Source: CAVQRB01 sp963715055 (GTDB taxonomy: Bacteria > Pseudomonadota > Alphaproteobacteria > Rhodobacterales > Rhodobacteraceae). Taken from it: a DNA stretch of 64,000 nucleotides. Positions 47,612 through 55,946 of the stretch are shown one piece after another. The first letter of the stretch is position 1. Each line of letters begins with the position of its first letter. The position numbers and the translations under genes are program-made. The notes beneath the pieces were generated by a model that was given only the letters and a program-made list of their open reading frames with translations, made no database searches and was not told the origin of the DNA. The stretch covers positions 9,167 to 73,166 of the forward strand of contig CAVQRB010000009.1 of the NCBI GenBank assembly GCA_963715055.1, read 5' to 3'.

Positions 47612-48586
47612 TCAAGGTGTGCCTTGCGGCGGCACATTCGGTTTCGATTTGCTGCGGTCAAGACCAAGCTGCCGCTCGCGCCAGATGATCAGGATGCCAC
47701 CCGCGATGACCAGCGCGGAGCCGAGGACGATCGGCCCCGTGGGCAGTTCGCTGAAGGCCACATAGCCGATGAGCGTGGCGAAGATCATCGAGGCATAATC
47801 GAAGGGCGCAAGCATGGAGGCGCCGCCGAAACGGTAGGAGGCGGTGACCATGATCTGTGCGACGCCGCCGATCAGCCCGGCGGAGATCAGCAGCTGCACC
47901 ACCCAGGGCTCGGGCCAGACCCAGACGAAACTGGGGTGATCGACGAATAACCCGATGGGCGCGGAGAGGAGTGCTATGCAACTGGCCGTGACCGAGAAAT
48001 AGAAGACGATGGCCGCAGTGTGGTCGGTCTGTACAAGGCGGCGCACATGGATCTGGACGAGGGCGCGCAGTATCGAGGCAACCAGCACCATCACCGCCCC
48101 CAGACTGGCGGCGGTGCTCATGGCTTCCGCGCCGAAACTGAGCCGCGGCGCGATGACGATCATCACCCCGAAGAGCCCCAGCGCCACGGCGGAGAGGCGA
48201 AAAAGCCGGATGCGCTCGCCCAGAAACAGCGCCGCGAAGAGCACGGTGAACATCGGCGTGGCATAGCCGATCGCGGTGACTTCCGGCAGCGGCAGCAGCC
48301 CCAGACCCGCGAAGGTCAGACCCATGGCCGTCGTTCCGAAAAAGCCGCGCCAGACATGGCCCATCAGGTTCGACGGTACCAGCCCCTCGCGCAGCTGACC
48401 GCGCTGCCAGAGCCAGACCAGGATGACCGGAAGCGCGAAAAGCGAGCGAAAAAACACCGCCTCTCCCGGCGGTACGTGGTCGGAGACGACCTTGATGATG
48501 GCGGCCATCACCATGAAGAGAAAAACCGCACAGAGCTTGAGCCCGATCGCGAGGCCGGGGCGGTGTTGGGTAAGGTCGGCTGCCAT
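47612..48586 (-). CDS. EamA/DMT-superfamily transporter
   Basis: Ten-helix membrane exporter-type protein of 324 residues. The two EamA repeats start near residues 13 and 155. GEAVFFRSLFALPVILVWLW and FGTTAMGLTFAGLGLLPLPE are typical. The hydrophilic tail ends in KSKPNVPPQGTP. The start is ATG 48586, before which the open frame is antisense to aroC. It precedes cobO by 14 bp, so they may share a transcript; corrinoid-related transport would be speculation. Confidence 0.82.
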   Translation of the reverse strand: MAADLTQHRPGLAIGLKLCAVFLFMVMAAIIKVVSDHVPPGEAVFFRSLFALPVILVWLWQRGQLREGLVPSNLMGHVWRGFFGTTAMGLTFAGLGLLPLPEVTAIGYATPMFTVLFAALFLGERIRLFRLSAVALGLFGVMIVIAPRLSFGAEAMSTAASLGAVMVLVASILRALVQIHVRRLVQTDHTAAIVFYFSVTASCIALLSAPIGLFVDHPSFVWVWPEPWVVQLLISAGLIGGVAQIMVTASYRFGGASMLAPFDYASMIFATLIGYVAFSELPTGPIVLGSALVIAGGILIIWRERQLGLDRSKSKPNVPPQGTP

Positions 48587-48642
48587 TGTGCATCTCTGCG
48601 CGCCTTGGCCCGAAAGATCAAGCGCCGGGCGTCGTTGAGCGG

Positions 48643-49743
48643 TCAGCCGATGATGCCGCGGTTCTCGCCGATCTGGCCCCGGTGCAGGAGCAGGTGATCC
48701 AGCAGCACGCAGGCCATCATCGCCTCGCCCACCGGCACCGCGCGAATACCAACGCAGGGGTCGTGGCGACCCTTGGTGATGATCTCGGTCTCCTCGCCCG
48801 CCTTCGTGATCGTCTTCCGGGTCGTGAGGATCGAAGAGGTGGGTTTCACCGCAAAACGCACCACGACGTCCTGTCCGGTGCTGATCCCCCCGAGGATGCC
48901 GCCTGCGTGGTTGGAGGAGTACACGGGCCCGTTCGGCCCCATGCGGATCTCGTCGGCATTGAGCTCGCCGGTCAGCATTGCCGCCGACATGCCTTCGCCG
49001 ATCTCGACACCCTTGACCGCGTTGATGCTCATCATCGCTGCTGCGAGATCCGTGTCGAGCTTGCCGTAGACCGGCGCGCCGAGGCCCGCGGGCACGCCGC
49101 GGGCCACCACTTCGATGATCGCGCCCACAGAACTTCCCGACTTGCGCAGCCCGTCGAGATAGATGGCCCAATCGGTGGCCGCCTGCGAATCCGGCACCCA
49201 GAAGGGATTGTTGTCGATCTCGTCCCAGTCGAAAGCATCCCGGTTGATGCCATGCGGGCCCATCCGGGTCATGTAGCCCTTGATCTCGATCCCCGGCGCC
49301 AGCGCCTTGATCGCCTCGCGCGCCAGACCGCCGGCCGCGACCCGCGCCGCGGTTTCGCGCGCCGACGAGCGCCCGCCGCCGCGATAGTCGCGCACGCCGT
49401 ATTTCTGGAAGTAGGTGATATCGGCATGGCCGGGGCGGAACTTGTCCTTGATGTCACCGTAATCCTTGGAGCGCTGGTCGGTGTTCTCGATCATCAACTG
49501 CACCGGCGTGCCCGTCGTCACCCCCTCGAAGGTGCCCGAGAGGATCTTCACCTCGTCGGCCTCACGGCGCTGCGTGGTGTATTTGTTCTGCCCCGGTTTG
49601 CGCTTGTCGAGCCACTGCTGGATCATCGCCTCGTCGATGGGCACGCCCGGCGGACAGCCATCCACGGTGGCGCCCAGCGCCGGCCCGTGGCTCTCGCCCC
49701 AGGTGGTCACGCGGAAAAGATGGCCAAAGCTGTTGATCGACAT
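48643..49743 (-). CDS. aroC: Chorismate synthase
   Basis: Last enzyme of the shikimate pathway, flavin-dependent, 366 residues. WGESHGPALGATVDGCPPG at the N-terminus, RPGHADITYFQKYG and GGGRSSARETAARVAAG are the three family signature regions. Start ATG 49743 gives MSINSFGHLFRVTTWGESHG, the usual beginning; the open frame beyond is not coding. It is divergent from the TPP-riboswitch thi operon. Confidence 0.96.
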   Translation of the reverse strand: MSINSFGHLFRVTTWGESHGPALGATVDGCPPGVPIDEAMIQQWLDKRKPGQNKYTTQRREADEVKILSGTFEGVTTGTPVQLMIENTDQRSKDYGDIKDKFRPGHADITYFQKYGVRDYRGGGRSSARETAARVAAGGLAREAIKALAPGIEIKGYMTRMGPHGINRDAFDWDEIDNNPFWVPDSQAATDWAIYLDGLRKSGSSVGAIIEVVARGVPAGLGAPVYGKLDTDLAAAMMSINAVKGVEIGEGMSAAMLTGELNADEIRMGPNGPVYSSNHAGGILGGISTGQDVVVRFAVKPTSSILTTRKTITKAGEETEIITKGRHDPCVGIRAVPVGEAMMACVLLDHLLLHRGQIGENRGIIG

Positions 49744-49840
49744 GGAACATGCTCCTTTGACTGCGGTGTTAGCGAGGCATCCCCGATGCCTCAAGCCCTT
49801 ATCGCTTGCCAAACGCCCGGCGGCGCTCTACGTCTGACGA

Positions 49841-49924
49841 TACCTCGGGGGGCCATTCCGGCTGAGATGCGAACATTCGCGGACCCGTTGAACCTGAACC
49901 GGTTAGAACCGGCGGAGGGAAGGT
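49841..49924 (+). promoter_or_regulatory. TPP riboswitch (THI element)
   Basis: TACCTCGGGGGGCC begins the element. GGCTGAGAT at about 49870 is the pyrimidine-sensing core, ACCCGTTGAACCTGA the pyrophosphate side, and GGCGGAGGGAAGGT closes it, pairing with ACCT at the 5' end. It lies 50 bp upstream of thiB and should shut off uptake when thiamine diphosphate is plentiful. Confidence 0.93.
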
Positions 49925-49974
49925 TGAGATCATCATCCTCTTTCGCCGTTCGACGCATAGAAAAAGGATTGATC

Positions 49975-50955
49975 ATGCGAAGAACTCTCATTGCCGCAAG
50001 CCTCATTGCCGCCTCGACGGCGGGCGCGGACACGCCCGTGCTCACGGTCTACGCGGGCGACTATTTCACCTCCGAATGGGGTCCCGGCCCGATGATCGAG
50101 CAGGGTTTCGAGGCCACATGCGGCTGCGATCTGCAATTCTCCACCGGCGATCTGCTGCCGCGCCTGCTGCTCGAGGGCGAGCGCACCAAGGCGGATGTGG
50201 TGATCGGCCTCACCTCCGACGTCACTGCCAAGGCCCGCGCAACAGGGCTTTTCGCACCGCACGGGCAGGACAATGCGGCGCTGACCTTGCCGATCGACTG
50301 GACGGACGACACCTTCCTGCCCTTCAACTACGGGCACACGGCCTTCATCTACAACAGCGAGACGATGGCCGCGCCGCCCGCGAGCTTCGACGCGCTGCTG
50401 GAGATGCCCGATGACGTGAAGATCGTCATCCAGGATCCGCGCACGTCGATTTCCGGTCTGGCGCTGGTGCTCTGGGTGCAGGCGGTCTACGGCGACAAAT
50501 CCGGCGAGGTCTGGGAAAAACTGGCGCCGAAGATCCTGACCGTGACCAAGGACTGGTCCGCAAGCTACGGGCTCTTCACCGACGGTGAGGCGGATATGGT
50601 GCTGAGCTACACGACCTCGCCCGCCTACCATATGTTCGCCGAAGAGGACTTCACCAAGAAGGCCGCGATCTTCCCCGAAGGTCACTACTTCATGGTCGAA
50701 ACCGTCGGCAAGATCGCCGGAACCGAACAGCCCGACCTCGCCGATGCCTTCATGGCCTATGTCATGAGCCGCGCATTTCAGGAGATGATACCGACCGCGA
50801 ACTGGTCGTTGCCTGCGGCCTTGCCGCAGAACGCCTGGCCTGCCGGATGGGCGGAACTCGACCTGCCCGAAAAGGTGCTCTTCTACTCGGAGACCGAAGC
50901 CGCCGACCTTCAGGCCGAAGCGATCGAGACATGGCGCGCAGCACTCAGCCAATAA
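49975..50955 (+). CDS. thiB: Thiamine ABC transporter substrate-binding protein
   Basis: Periplasmic binding protein of 326 residues with signal peptide MRRTLIAASLIAASTAGADT. The mature part starts TPVLTVYAGDYFTSEWGPGP and contains ADVVIGLTSD and PFNYGHTAFIYNSE, typical of ThiB/TbpA. A TPP riboswitch lies just upstream and thiP and thiQ follow with overlaps, so the substrate assignment is firm. ATG 49975 is the start; the long open frame upstream is antisense to aroC. Confidence 0.94.
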   Translation: MRRTLIAASLIAASTAGADTPVLTVYAGDYFTSEWGPGPMIEQGFEATCGCDLQFSTGDLLPRLLLEGERTKADVVIGLTSDVTAKARATGLFAPHGQDNAALTLPIDWTDDTFLPFNYGHTAFIYNSETMAAPPASFDALLEMPDDVKIVIQDPRTSISGLALVLWVQAVYGDKSGEVWEKLAPKILTVTKDWSASYGLFTDGEADMVLSYTTSPAYHMFAEEDFTKKAAIFPEGHYFMVETVGKIAGTEQPDLADAFMAYVMSRAFQEMIPTANWSLPAALPQNAWPAGWAELDLPEKVLFYSETEAADLQAEAIETWRAALSQ

Positions 50956-52487
50956 GCGGCACAGCGGGGATCGTCGCGGGCACGTTTGTGGTCGCGGCGG
51001 TTCTTCTGGCTTTCATCGGCATCGGTCTCAGGGCCGAACCCGGCAGCGGTCTGGGACCGGCGGAATGGTCCGCCATTCGCTTCACCCTGGTGCAGGCGAG
51101 CCTCTCGGCGGCAGTCTCGGTCCTGCTCGCCATCCCGCTGGCCCGCGCGCTCGCCCGGCGCCGGTTTCCTGGCCACCGGTTGCTTGTCACTCTGCTGGGG
51201 GCGCCCTTCATCCTGCCGGTGATCGTCGCCGTACTCGGTCTGCTGGCGGTCTTCGGACGCAACGGCTGGCTCAACAGCGCCCTGGAGACACTGGGTCTGC
51301 CGGGTCTATCGATATATGGCCTTCAAGGCGTCGTTCTGGCCCATGTCTTCTTCAACCTGCCGCTGGCCACACGCCTCCTGTTGCAAGGCTGGCAGAGCAT
51401 TCCCGCGGAGCGTTTCCGCCTCGCTGCCCAACTCGACCTGCCGCCCGCGATGGTGCGGCGTACGCTGGAGTATCCGCTGCTCATGCAGGTGTTGCCGGGG
51501 GCGGCGGCGCTGATCTTCGTGATCTGCCTGACCAGTTTCGCCGTCGCGCTGACCTTGGGCGGCGGGCCACGGGCGACCACGGTCGAACTCGCGATCTACC
51601 AGGCGTTCCGCTACGACTTCGACCTCTCCAAGGCCGCCTTGCTCTCGCTCTTGCAGCTCGCGATGGCCGGCAGTGCTGCCCTCGCCGCCCTCTGGATGAT
51701 CCCGCGCCTTCCGCTCGGCACGGGCCTCGATCGCCCGATCCAGCGCTGGGATGCGCAGGGCGGGGTGGCACGTGCGATGGATGCCGCGGTGATCGCCCTC
51801 TGCGCCGGCTTTTTGCTGCTGCCCCTGCTGTCGGTGGTACTGGCAGGGCTTGCCGGTCTCGCAGAGGTGCCGGTGTCGGCCTGGCAGGCGGCGCTCGTGT
51901 CGCTCTGGGTCGCAGCCCTGAGCGTCGCCGTCATGCTGGCCGTGGCCTTGCCGCTGGCAGGGTGGATCGCGATACGTGAGGGCGGCAGCGTCGAGGCAAT
52001 CGGGCTTTTCGGCCTCGCCGCTTCGCCGCTGATGATCGGGACGGGATGGTTCATCCTGATCAACCCCGTTGCCGACCCCGTGAGCCTATCGCTGCCGGTA
52101 ACGGCCGTGGTCAACGCGCTGATGGCGCTGCCGTTTGCGCTGCGGATCATGGTGCCCGCGATCCGCGATGCGCTGGCCCGCCACGGCAGGCTTTGTCTCG
52201 CACTCGACCTGACCGGATGGCGGGCATGGCGCTGGGTGATCCTGCCAAGGGCCCGGCCGCAGATCGGCTTTGCCTCTGGGCTCACTGGGGCGCTTTCGGT
52301 GGGCGATCTCGGTGTCATAGCCCTGTTCGCCGACCCGGACCGAACGACATTGCCCTTGCACATGTACCGCCTTATGGGGGCTTACCGCACCGATGCCGCA
52401 GCAGGGGCGGCTCTGATCCTGCTCGCGCTGGCGCTCGGTGTTTTCTGGCTCTGCGAACGGGGAGGGCGCTGGCATGCTGAGGCTTGA
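50931..52487 (+). CDS. thiP: Thiamine ABC transporter permease
   Basis: Inner-membrane permease of 518 residues made of two fused halves with about twelve membrane segments. Each half carries an EAA-like loop facing the ATPase (FRLAAQLDLPPAMVRRTLEY in the first, CLALDLTGWRAWRWVILPRA in the second). It starts at ATG 50931, overlapping thiB by 25 bp, and overlaps thiQ by 14 bp. Confidence 0.93.
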   Translation: MARSTQPISGTAGIVAGTFVVAAVLLAFIGIGLRAEPGSGLGPAEWSAIRFTLVQASLSAAVSVLLAIPLARALARRRFPGHRLLVTLLGAPFILPVIVAVLGLLAVFGRNGWLNSALETLGLPGLSIYGLQGVVLAHVFFNLPLATRLLLQGWQSIPAERFRLAAQLDLPPAMVRRTLEYPLLMQVLPGAAALIFVICLTSFAVALTLGGGPRATTVELAIYQAFRYDFDLSKAALLSLLQLAMAGSAALAALWMIPRLPLGTGLDRPIQRWDAQGGVARAMDAAVIALCAGFLLLPLLSVVLAGLAGLAEVPVSAWQAALVSLWVAALSVAVMLAVALPLAGWIAIREGGSVEAIGLFGLAASPLMIGTGWFILINPVADPVSLSLPVTAVVNALMALPFALRIMVPAIRDALARHGRLCLALDLTGWRAWRWVILPRARPQIGFASGLTGALSVGDLGVIALFADPDRTTLPLHMYRLMGAYRTDAAAGAALILLALALGVFWLCERGGRWHAEA

Positions 52488-53166
52488 AAAGCTGCGCCTG
52501 ATCCTCGACGACTTCACGCTGGAGGCCGATTTTTCCCTGCAACAGGGACGAAAGGCCGCGGTGATCGGACCCTCCGGGGCCGGGAAATCGACCTTGCTGG
52601 CGGCGATCGGCGGGTTCCTCGACCCGGTCGAGGGCCGCATCCTGTGGGACGACCGCGATCTGACGCATGTCGCGCCAGGTCAGCGCCCCATCGCGATGCT
52701 GTTTCAGGAGAACAACCTCTTTCCGCACCTCAGCCTGGCGCAAAACGTGGGCCTCGGCCTGCGTCCGGCGCTCCGACATACGGTTGCCGAGAGGGCCCTG
52801 ATCGAAGGTGCGATTTCAAGGGTCGGCCTGACGGGATACGAGGCGCGCAAGCCCGGATCGCTTTCGGGCGGACAGCAAAGCCGCGCAGCACTTGCGCGGG
52901 TACTTGTGCAGAACCGGCCCCTGCTCTTGCTCGATGAACCTTTTGCCGCCCTCGGGCCCGCGTTGCGCCACGAGATGCTCGATCTCGTCAGCGACCTCGT
53001 CAGCGAAACTGGTGCCACCTTGCTGATGGTCACCCATGCGCCCGAAGACGTGCGGCGCATCGCCGACGACGTGATATTCGTCGAGAGCGGCAGAGCACAT
53101 GCGCCCGAACCGGCAGCGACAATCATGGAGAATCCGCCGCCGGCCCTGCGCGCCTATCTCGGCTAG
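52474..53166 (+). CDS. thiQ: Thiamine ABC transporter ATP-binding protein
   Basis: ABC ATPase of 230 residues that powers ThiBP. Walker A is GPSGAGKST (residues 32-40), the signature motif is LSGGQQSRAALARVLV, Walker B is LLLLDEPFAAL, and the switch His follows in MVTHAPED. ATG 52474 lies inside the thiP end. Its stop overlaps the convergent ribH2 stop by 4 bp. Confidence 0.94.
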   Translation: MLRLEKLRLILDDFTLEADFSLQQGRKAAVIGPSGAGKSTLLAAIGGFLDPVEGRILWDDRDLTHVAPGQRPIAMLFQENNLFPHLSLAQNVGLGLRPALRHTVAERALIEGAISRVGLTGYEARKPGSLSGGQQSRAALARVLVQNRPLLLLDEPFAALGPALRHEMLDLVSDLVSETGATLLMVTHAPEDVRRIADDVIFVESGRAHAPEPAATIMENPPPALRAYLG

Positions 53167-53606
53167 GCGGCTTTCGCGCCCAACACCTGCCGCGCCTTGA
53201 GGATGGCCAGCGCCGCCTCGGCTGCCTCGCGGCCCTTGGTGATGAAATGGGCGCGAAAGATCGCATTGTGATGATCGGTTTCGTGGTAGTGGTGCGGTGT
53301 GAGCGATACCGACAGCACGGGCACGCCGGTCTCGAGCCCAGCGCGCATCAGCCCGTCGACGACCGCCTGAGCGACGAAGTCATGCCGGTAGATACCACCA
53401 TCGACCACGAAAGCCGCGCAGATGACCGCAGCATAACGGCGCGAGGCGGCGAGGTCGCGGGCCATCAGTGGCATCTCGAAGGCGCCGGGCACGTCGATTA
53501 CATCGACCTGTGCAGAGGGAATCTTTTCGGTAAATCCATCGAAAGCGCGATCCACGATGTCGGCGTGCCACCGGGCTTTGACGAAGGCGAAACGGGTGTG
53601 TGTCAT
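53163..53606 (-). CDS. ribH: 6,7-dimethyl-8-ribityllumazine synthase, RibH2 type
   Basis: Penultimate riboflavin enzyme, 147 residues. RFAFVKARWHADIVDRAFDG and DVIDVPGAFEMPLMA fit the family; the shape resembles the decameric RibH2 of Brucella and rhizobia rather than the icosahedral RibH1. It stands alone, away from ribD, ribC and ribBA, and has its own FMN riboswitch upstream. ATG 53606 is used (MTHTRFAFVKARW). Confidence 0.9.
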   Translation of the reverse strand: MTHTRFAFVKARWHADIVDRAFDGFTEKIPSAQVDVIDVPGAFEMPLMARDLAASRRYAAVICAAFVVDGGIYRHDFVAQAVVDGLMRAGLETGVPVLSVSLTPHHYHETDHHNAIFRAHFITKGREAAEAALAILKARQVLGAKAA

Positions 53607-53683
53607 CTTTGATCTCCTTTTCTGGTCAGACACGTCCACCCAAGGCGATCACGATCGCACGGAGCGAAACGCCCCGTTCGGTC

Positions 53684-53829
53684 GCATTCTCTTTCATCCG
53701 GACTGTAACCGTCGGCTCCGGCATCTCACCGGATCTGCTGACACCTCTCGCAATAAGAGGCCGCTCGCGGGCTCGAAGGCCTGAGCCTCCCTACCGCCGG
53801 TGGGGAATTCCACCCCGCCCTGAGAATGC
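53684..53829 (-). promoter_or_regulatory. FMN riboswitch (RFN element)
   Basis: Read on the minus strand it begins GCATTCTCAGGGCGGGGTGG, continues AATTCCCCACCGGCGGTAGG and AGCCCGCGAGC, and closes with CCGGATGAAAGAGAATGC. The ends GCATTCTC and GAGAATGC form P1. Downstream, ACGGGGCG-TTT-CGCTCCGT (53677-53659) can form a hairpin between the aptamer and the ribH2 start, a candidate expression platform; it has no T-run, so control of translation is as likely as termination. Confidence 0.93.
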
Positions 53830-53894
53830 CCCGATCTTGCCAAGGCAAGGCAAACCCGGCAAGAGCGAAAGCGACAGAACGAAAGGCGCGCGCG

Positions 53895-54530
53895 ATGCAT
53901 CCGAACCCGGTGTTCCATACCCAGACCGACGCGGCGAACCTCGCTTTCGCCCGCGACCGGGCCTTCGGTATCCTTGCGGTGAACGGCGCCGAAGGGCCGC
54001 TCCTGTCGCATGTTCCCTTCCTGCTTGACGGGAACGGGCAGACCCTCTGGCTGCACCTCGTGCGCTCCAACCCCATCGTGCGCGCCTTGCAGGAGCCTCA
54101 GAAGGCGCGCATCGCCGCCTCCGGCCCGGACAGCTATGTCTCGCCCGACTGGTACGGCGTGCCGGATCAGGTGCCGACGTGGAACTACGTCGCGGTGCAT
54201 CTGACCGGTGTGCTGGAACTGCGGCCGCAGGAGGAGTTGCACGCGCTGCTTGACCGGCAGTCGAAACTCTTCGAGGACCGTCTGCTGCCCAAGACACCCT
54301 GGAAGACCTCGAAGATGAGCCCGGACGTGATGGAACGGATGATGCGCATGATTGTGCCCTGCAAGATGCAGGTCACCGGCGTCGACGGCACCTGGAAGCT
54401 CAACCAGAACAAGCCCGATGCGGTGCGGCACAGGGCCGCGGACCATGTGGCGGCATACGGGCAAGGCACGGAACTCGCGGTTCTTTCCGCCCTCATGCTC
54501 GGCGTGGATGGACAGGGCGGTTCTCTCTGA
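53895..54530 (+). CDS. PaiB-like FMN-binding negative regulator family protein
   Basis: 211 residues. FAFGILAVNGAEGPLLSHVP-type N-terminus with the FMN-binding split-barrel fold, VSPDWYGVPDQVPTWNYVAV (the family hallmark) near residue 85, and KMSPDVMERMMRMIV in the C-terminal part. PaiB represses sporulation and protease genes in Bacillus, but in proteobacteria its role is unknown. It begins beside an FMN riboswitch on the opposite strand, which may be chance. Confidence 0.83.
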   Translation: MHPNPVFHTQTDAANLAFARDRAFGILAVNGAEGPLLSHVPFLLDGNGQTLWLHLVRSNPIVRALQEPQKARIAASGPDSYVSPDWYGVPDQVPTWNYVAVHLTGVLELRPQEELHALLDRQSKLFEDRLLPKTPWKTSKMSPDVMERMMRMIVPCKMQVTGVDGTWKLNQNKPDAVRHRAADHVAAYGQGTELAVLSALMLGVDGQGGSL

Positions 54531-54564
54531 TAGGCTCGGCCGGATCATCGGCAAAGGACCATTC

Positions 54565-55176
54565 ATGAAACTCTACCACTCCCCCGCTTCGCCCTTCGTG
54601 CGCAAGGTTACCGTGTTGCTTCATGAACTGGGCAAGGCCGATGCCGTCGAGATCGAAACCGTCGTCACCAGTGCCTTTGCCTCCAACGACGCCCTGATGG
54701 CGGCCAATCCGCTGGCGAAACTGCCCGCCCTGGCCCGACCGGACGGCGCAACGCTTTATGACAGCCGCGTCATCACGGCCTACCTCGACGACCTCTATGG
54801 CGGCTCCCTCTATCCCAAGGGGGCATCGCGCTGGGAAACCCTGACGCTGGAAGCGACCGGCGACGGGATCATGGATTCGGCAGTGTCGATGGCCTATGAG
54901 GTCCGGCTGCGGCCCGAAGCGGAGCAATCGGCGGACTGGATCGAGGCGCAGTGGGAGAAAGTCGCCCGCGCGCTCGCCGTTCTCGATGCGCGCTGGATGA
55001 GCCACCTGACCGGTCCGCTGACCATTGGGCAAATTTCGGTGGCCTGCGCACTCTCCTATCTGGATCTGCGCCACAGTGCCCGGAAATGGCGCGAGGGCAA
55101 TGAAGCGCTGGCGGCGTGGTTCGAAGCCTTCGATTCGCGCCCCTCGATGGCGGCGACGCGCCCGCCGGCGGCTTGA
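54565..55176 (+). CDS. Glutathione S-transferase family protein
   Basis: 203 residues. Thioredoxin-like half: MKLYHSPASPFVRKVTVLLH with the catalytic Ser region, NPLAKLPALARPDGATLYDS (cis-proline loop and the glutathione Glu/Asp-Ser pair). A helical C-terminal half follows with LTIGQISVACALSYLDLRHS. The substrate is unknown. It starts at ATG 54565 with AAAGGA upstream, 34 bp after the PaiB-like gene. Confidence 0.87.
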   Translation: MKLYHSPASPFVRKVTVLLHELGKADAVEIETVVTSAFASNDALMAANPLAKLPALARPDGATLYDSRVITAYLDDLYGGSLYPKGASRWETLTLEATGDGIMDSAVSMAYEVRLRPEAEQSADWIEAQWEKVARALAVLDARWMSHLTGPLTIGQISVACALSYLDLRHSARKWREGNEALAAWFEAFDSRPSMAATRPPAA

Positions 55177-55373
55177 TGTCCTTCAGTGAAGGCCGAAAAG
55201 GCCTCCGGTCACCGGGCGAAACGCGGAAAACACCACCCCCTGCGACCGTTTGCGCGTCCAAGGTCACTGGACTGCGCGGAGCCACGGCGCTAGATAACCC
55301 GGAGAAAACGGCTGCGCTTTGCGTGGCCGTATCATGATTTGGCCGACCCCGGCCTCGGAAATGGAGTAAACCC

Positions 55374-55934
55374 GTGTCGCATGCAGAAGATCACGAAGGC
55401 ACCCGGAGGGATTTCCTTTACTACGCCACCGCCGGTGCCGGTGTCGTCACCGCCGGTGCTGCCATCTGGCCGCTGGTCAACCAGATGAACCCCTCCGCCG
55501 ATGTGCGCGCCCTGTCGTCCATTCGCGTCGATGTGAGCGGCGTGGAGCCTGGCACGCAGTTGACGGTGAAATGGCTCGGCAAGCCGGTCTTCATCCGCCG
55601 CCGGACCGAAGAGGAAATCGCAGCCGCCCGCGACGTGGATGTCTCGACGCTGCCTGACCAGGGTGCGGAAAACGCAAATATTGCGGCAGGTGCGGATGCT
55701 TCCGATGAGAACCGCGCCATGGACGAAACCGGCGAATGGCTGGTGATGATCGGGGTTTGTACGCACCTCGGTTGCGTGCCTCTGGGTGACGCCGGCGATT
55801 TCGGCGGCTGGTTCTGCCCCTGCCACGGTTCGCACTACGATACTTCGGGCCGCATCCGCAAAGGGCCCGCACCGCGCAACCTGCCGGTGCCTGTTGCCGT
55901 CTTCGAAGACGAATCCACACTGAAACTCGGTTAA
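55374..55934 (+). CDS. petA: Ubiquinol-cytochrome c reductase iron-sulfur (Rieske) subunit
   Basis: Rieske protein of the cytochrome bc1 complex, 186 residues, starting at GTG 55374 with TGGAG 8 bases ahead. The uncleaved N-terminal anchor RRDFLYYATAGAGVVTAGAA has a twin-arginine-like start and inserts in the inner membrane. The cluster ligands are CTHLGC and CPCHGS, with the Cys pair forming the stabilising disulfide. It moves electrons from ubiquinol at the Qo site to cytochrome c1. First gene of petABC. Confidence 0.96.
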   Translation: MSHAEDHEGTRRDFLYYATAGAGVVTAGAAIWPLVNQMNPSADVRALSSIRVDVSGVEPGTQLTVKWLGKPVFIRRRTEEEIAAARDVDVSTLPDQGAENANIAAGADASDENRAMDETGEWLVMIGVCTHLGCVPLGDAGDFGGWFCPCHGSHYDTSGRIRKGPAPRNLPVPVAVFEDESTLKLG

Positions 55935-55946
55935 GGGAGAAACCTG

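Noticed and set aside
48586..50955. 789-codon plus frame as one large gene
   Set aside because: Its first part is antisense to aroC and includes the TPP riboswitch; only thiB from 49975 is real.
53659..53677. Classical intrinsic terminator for the FMN riboswitch
   Set aside because: The hairpin is good, but no T-run follows on the minus strand, so I did not list it as a terminator.
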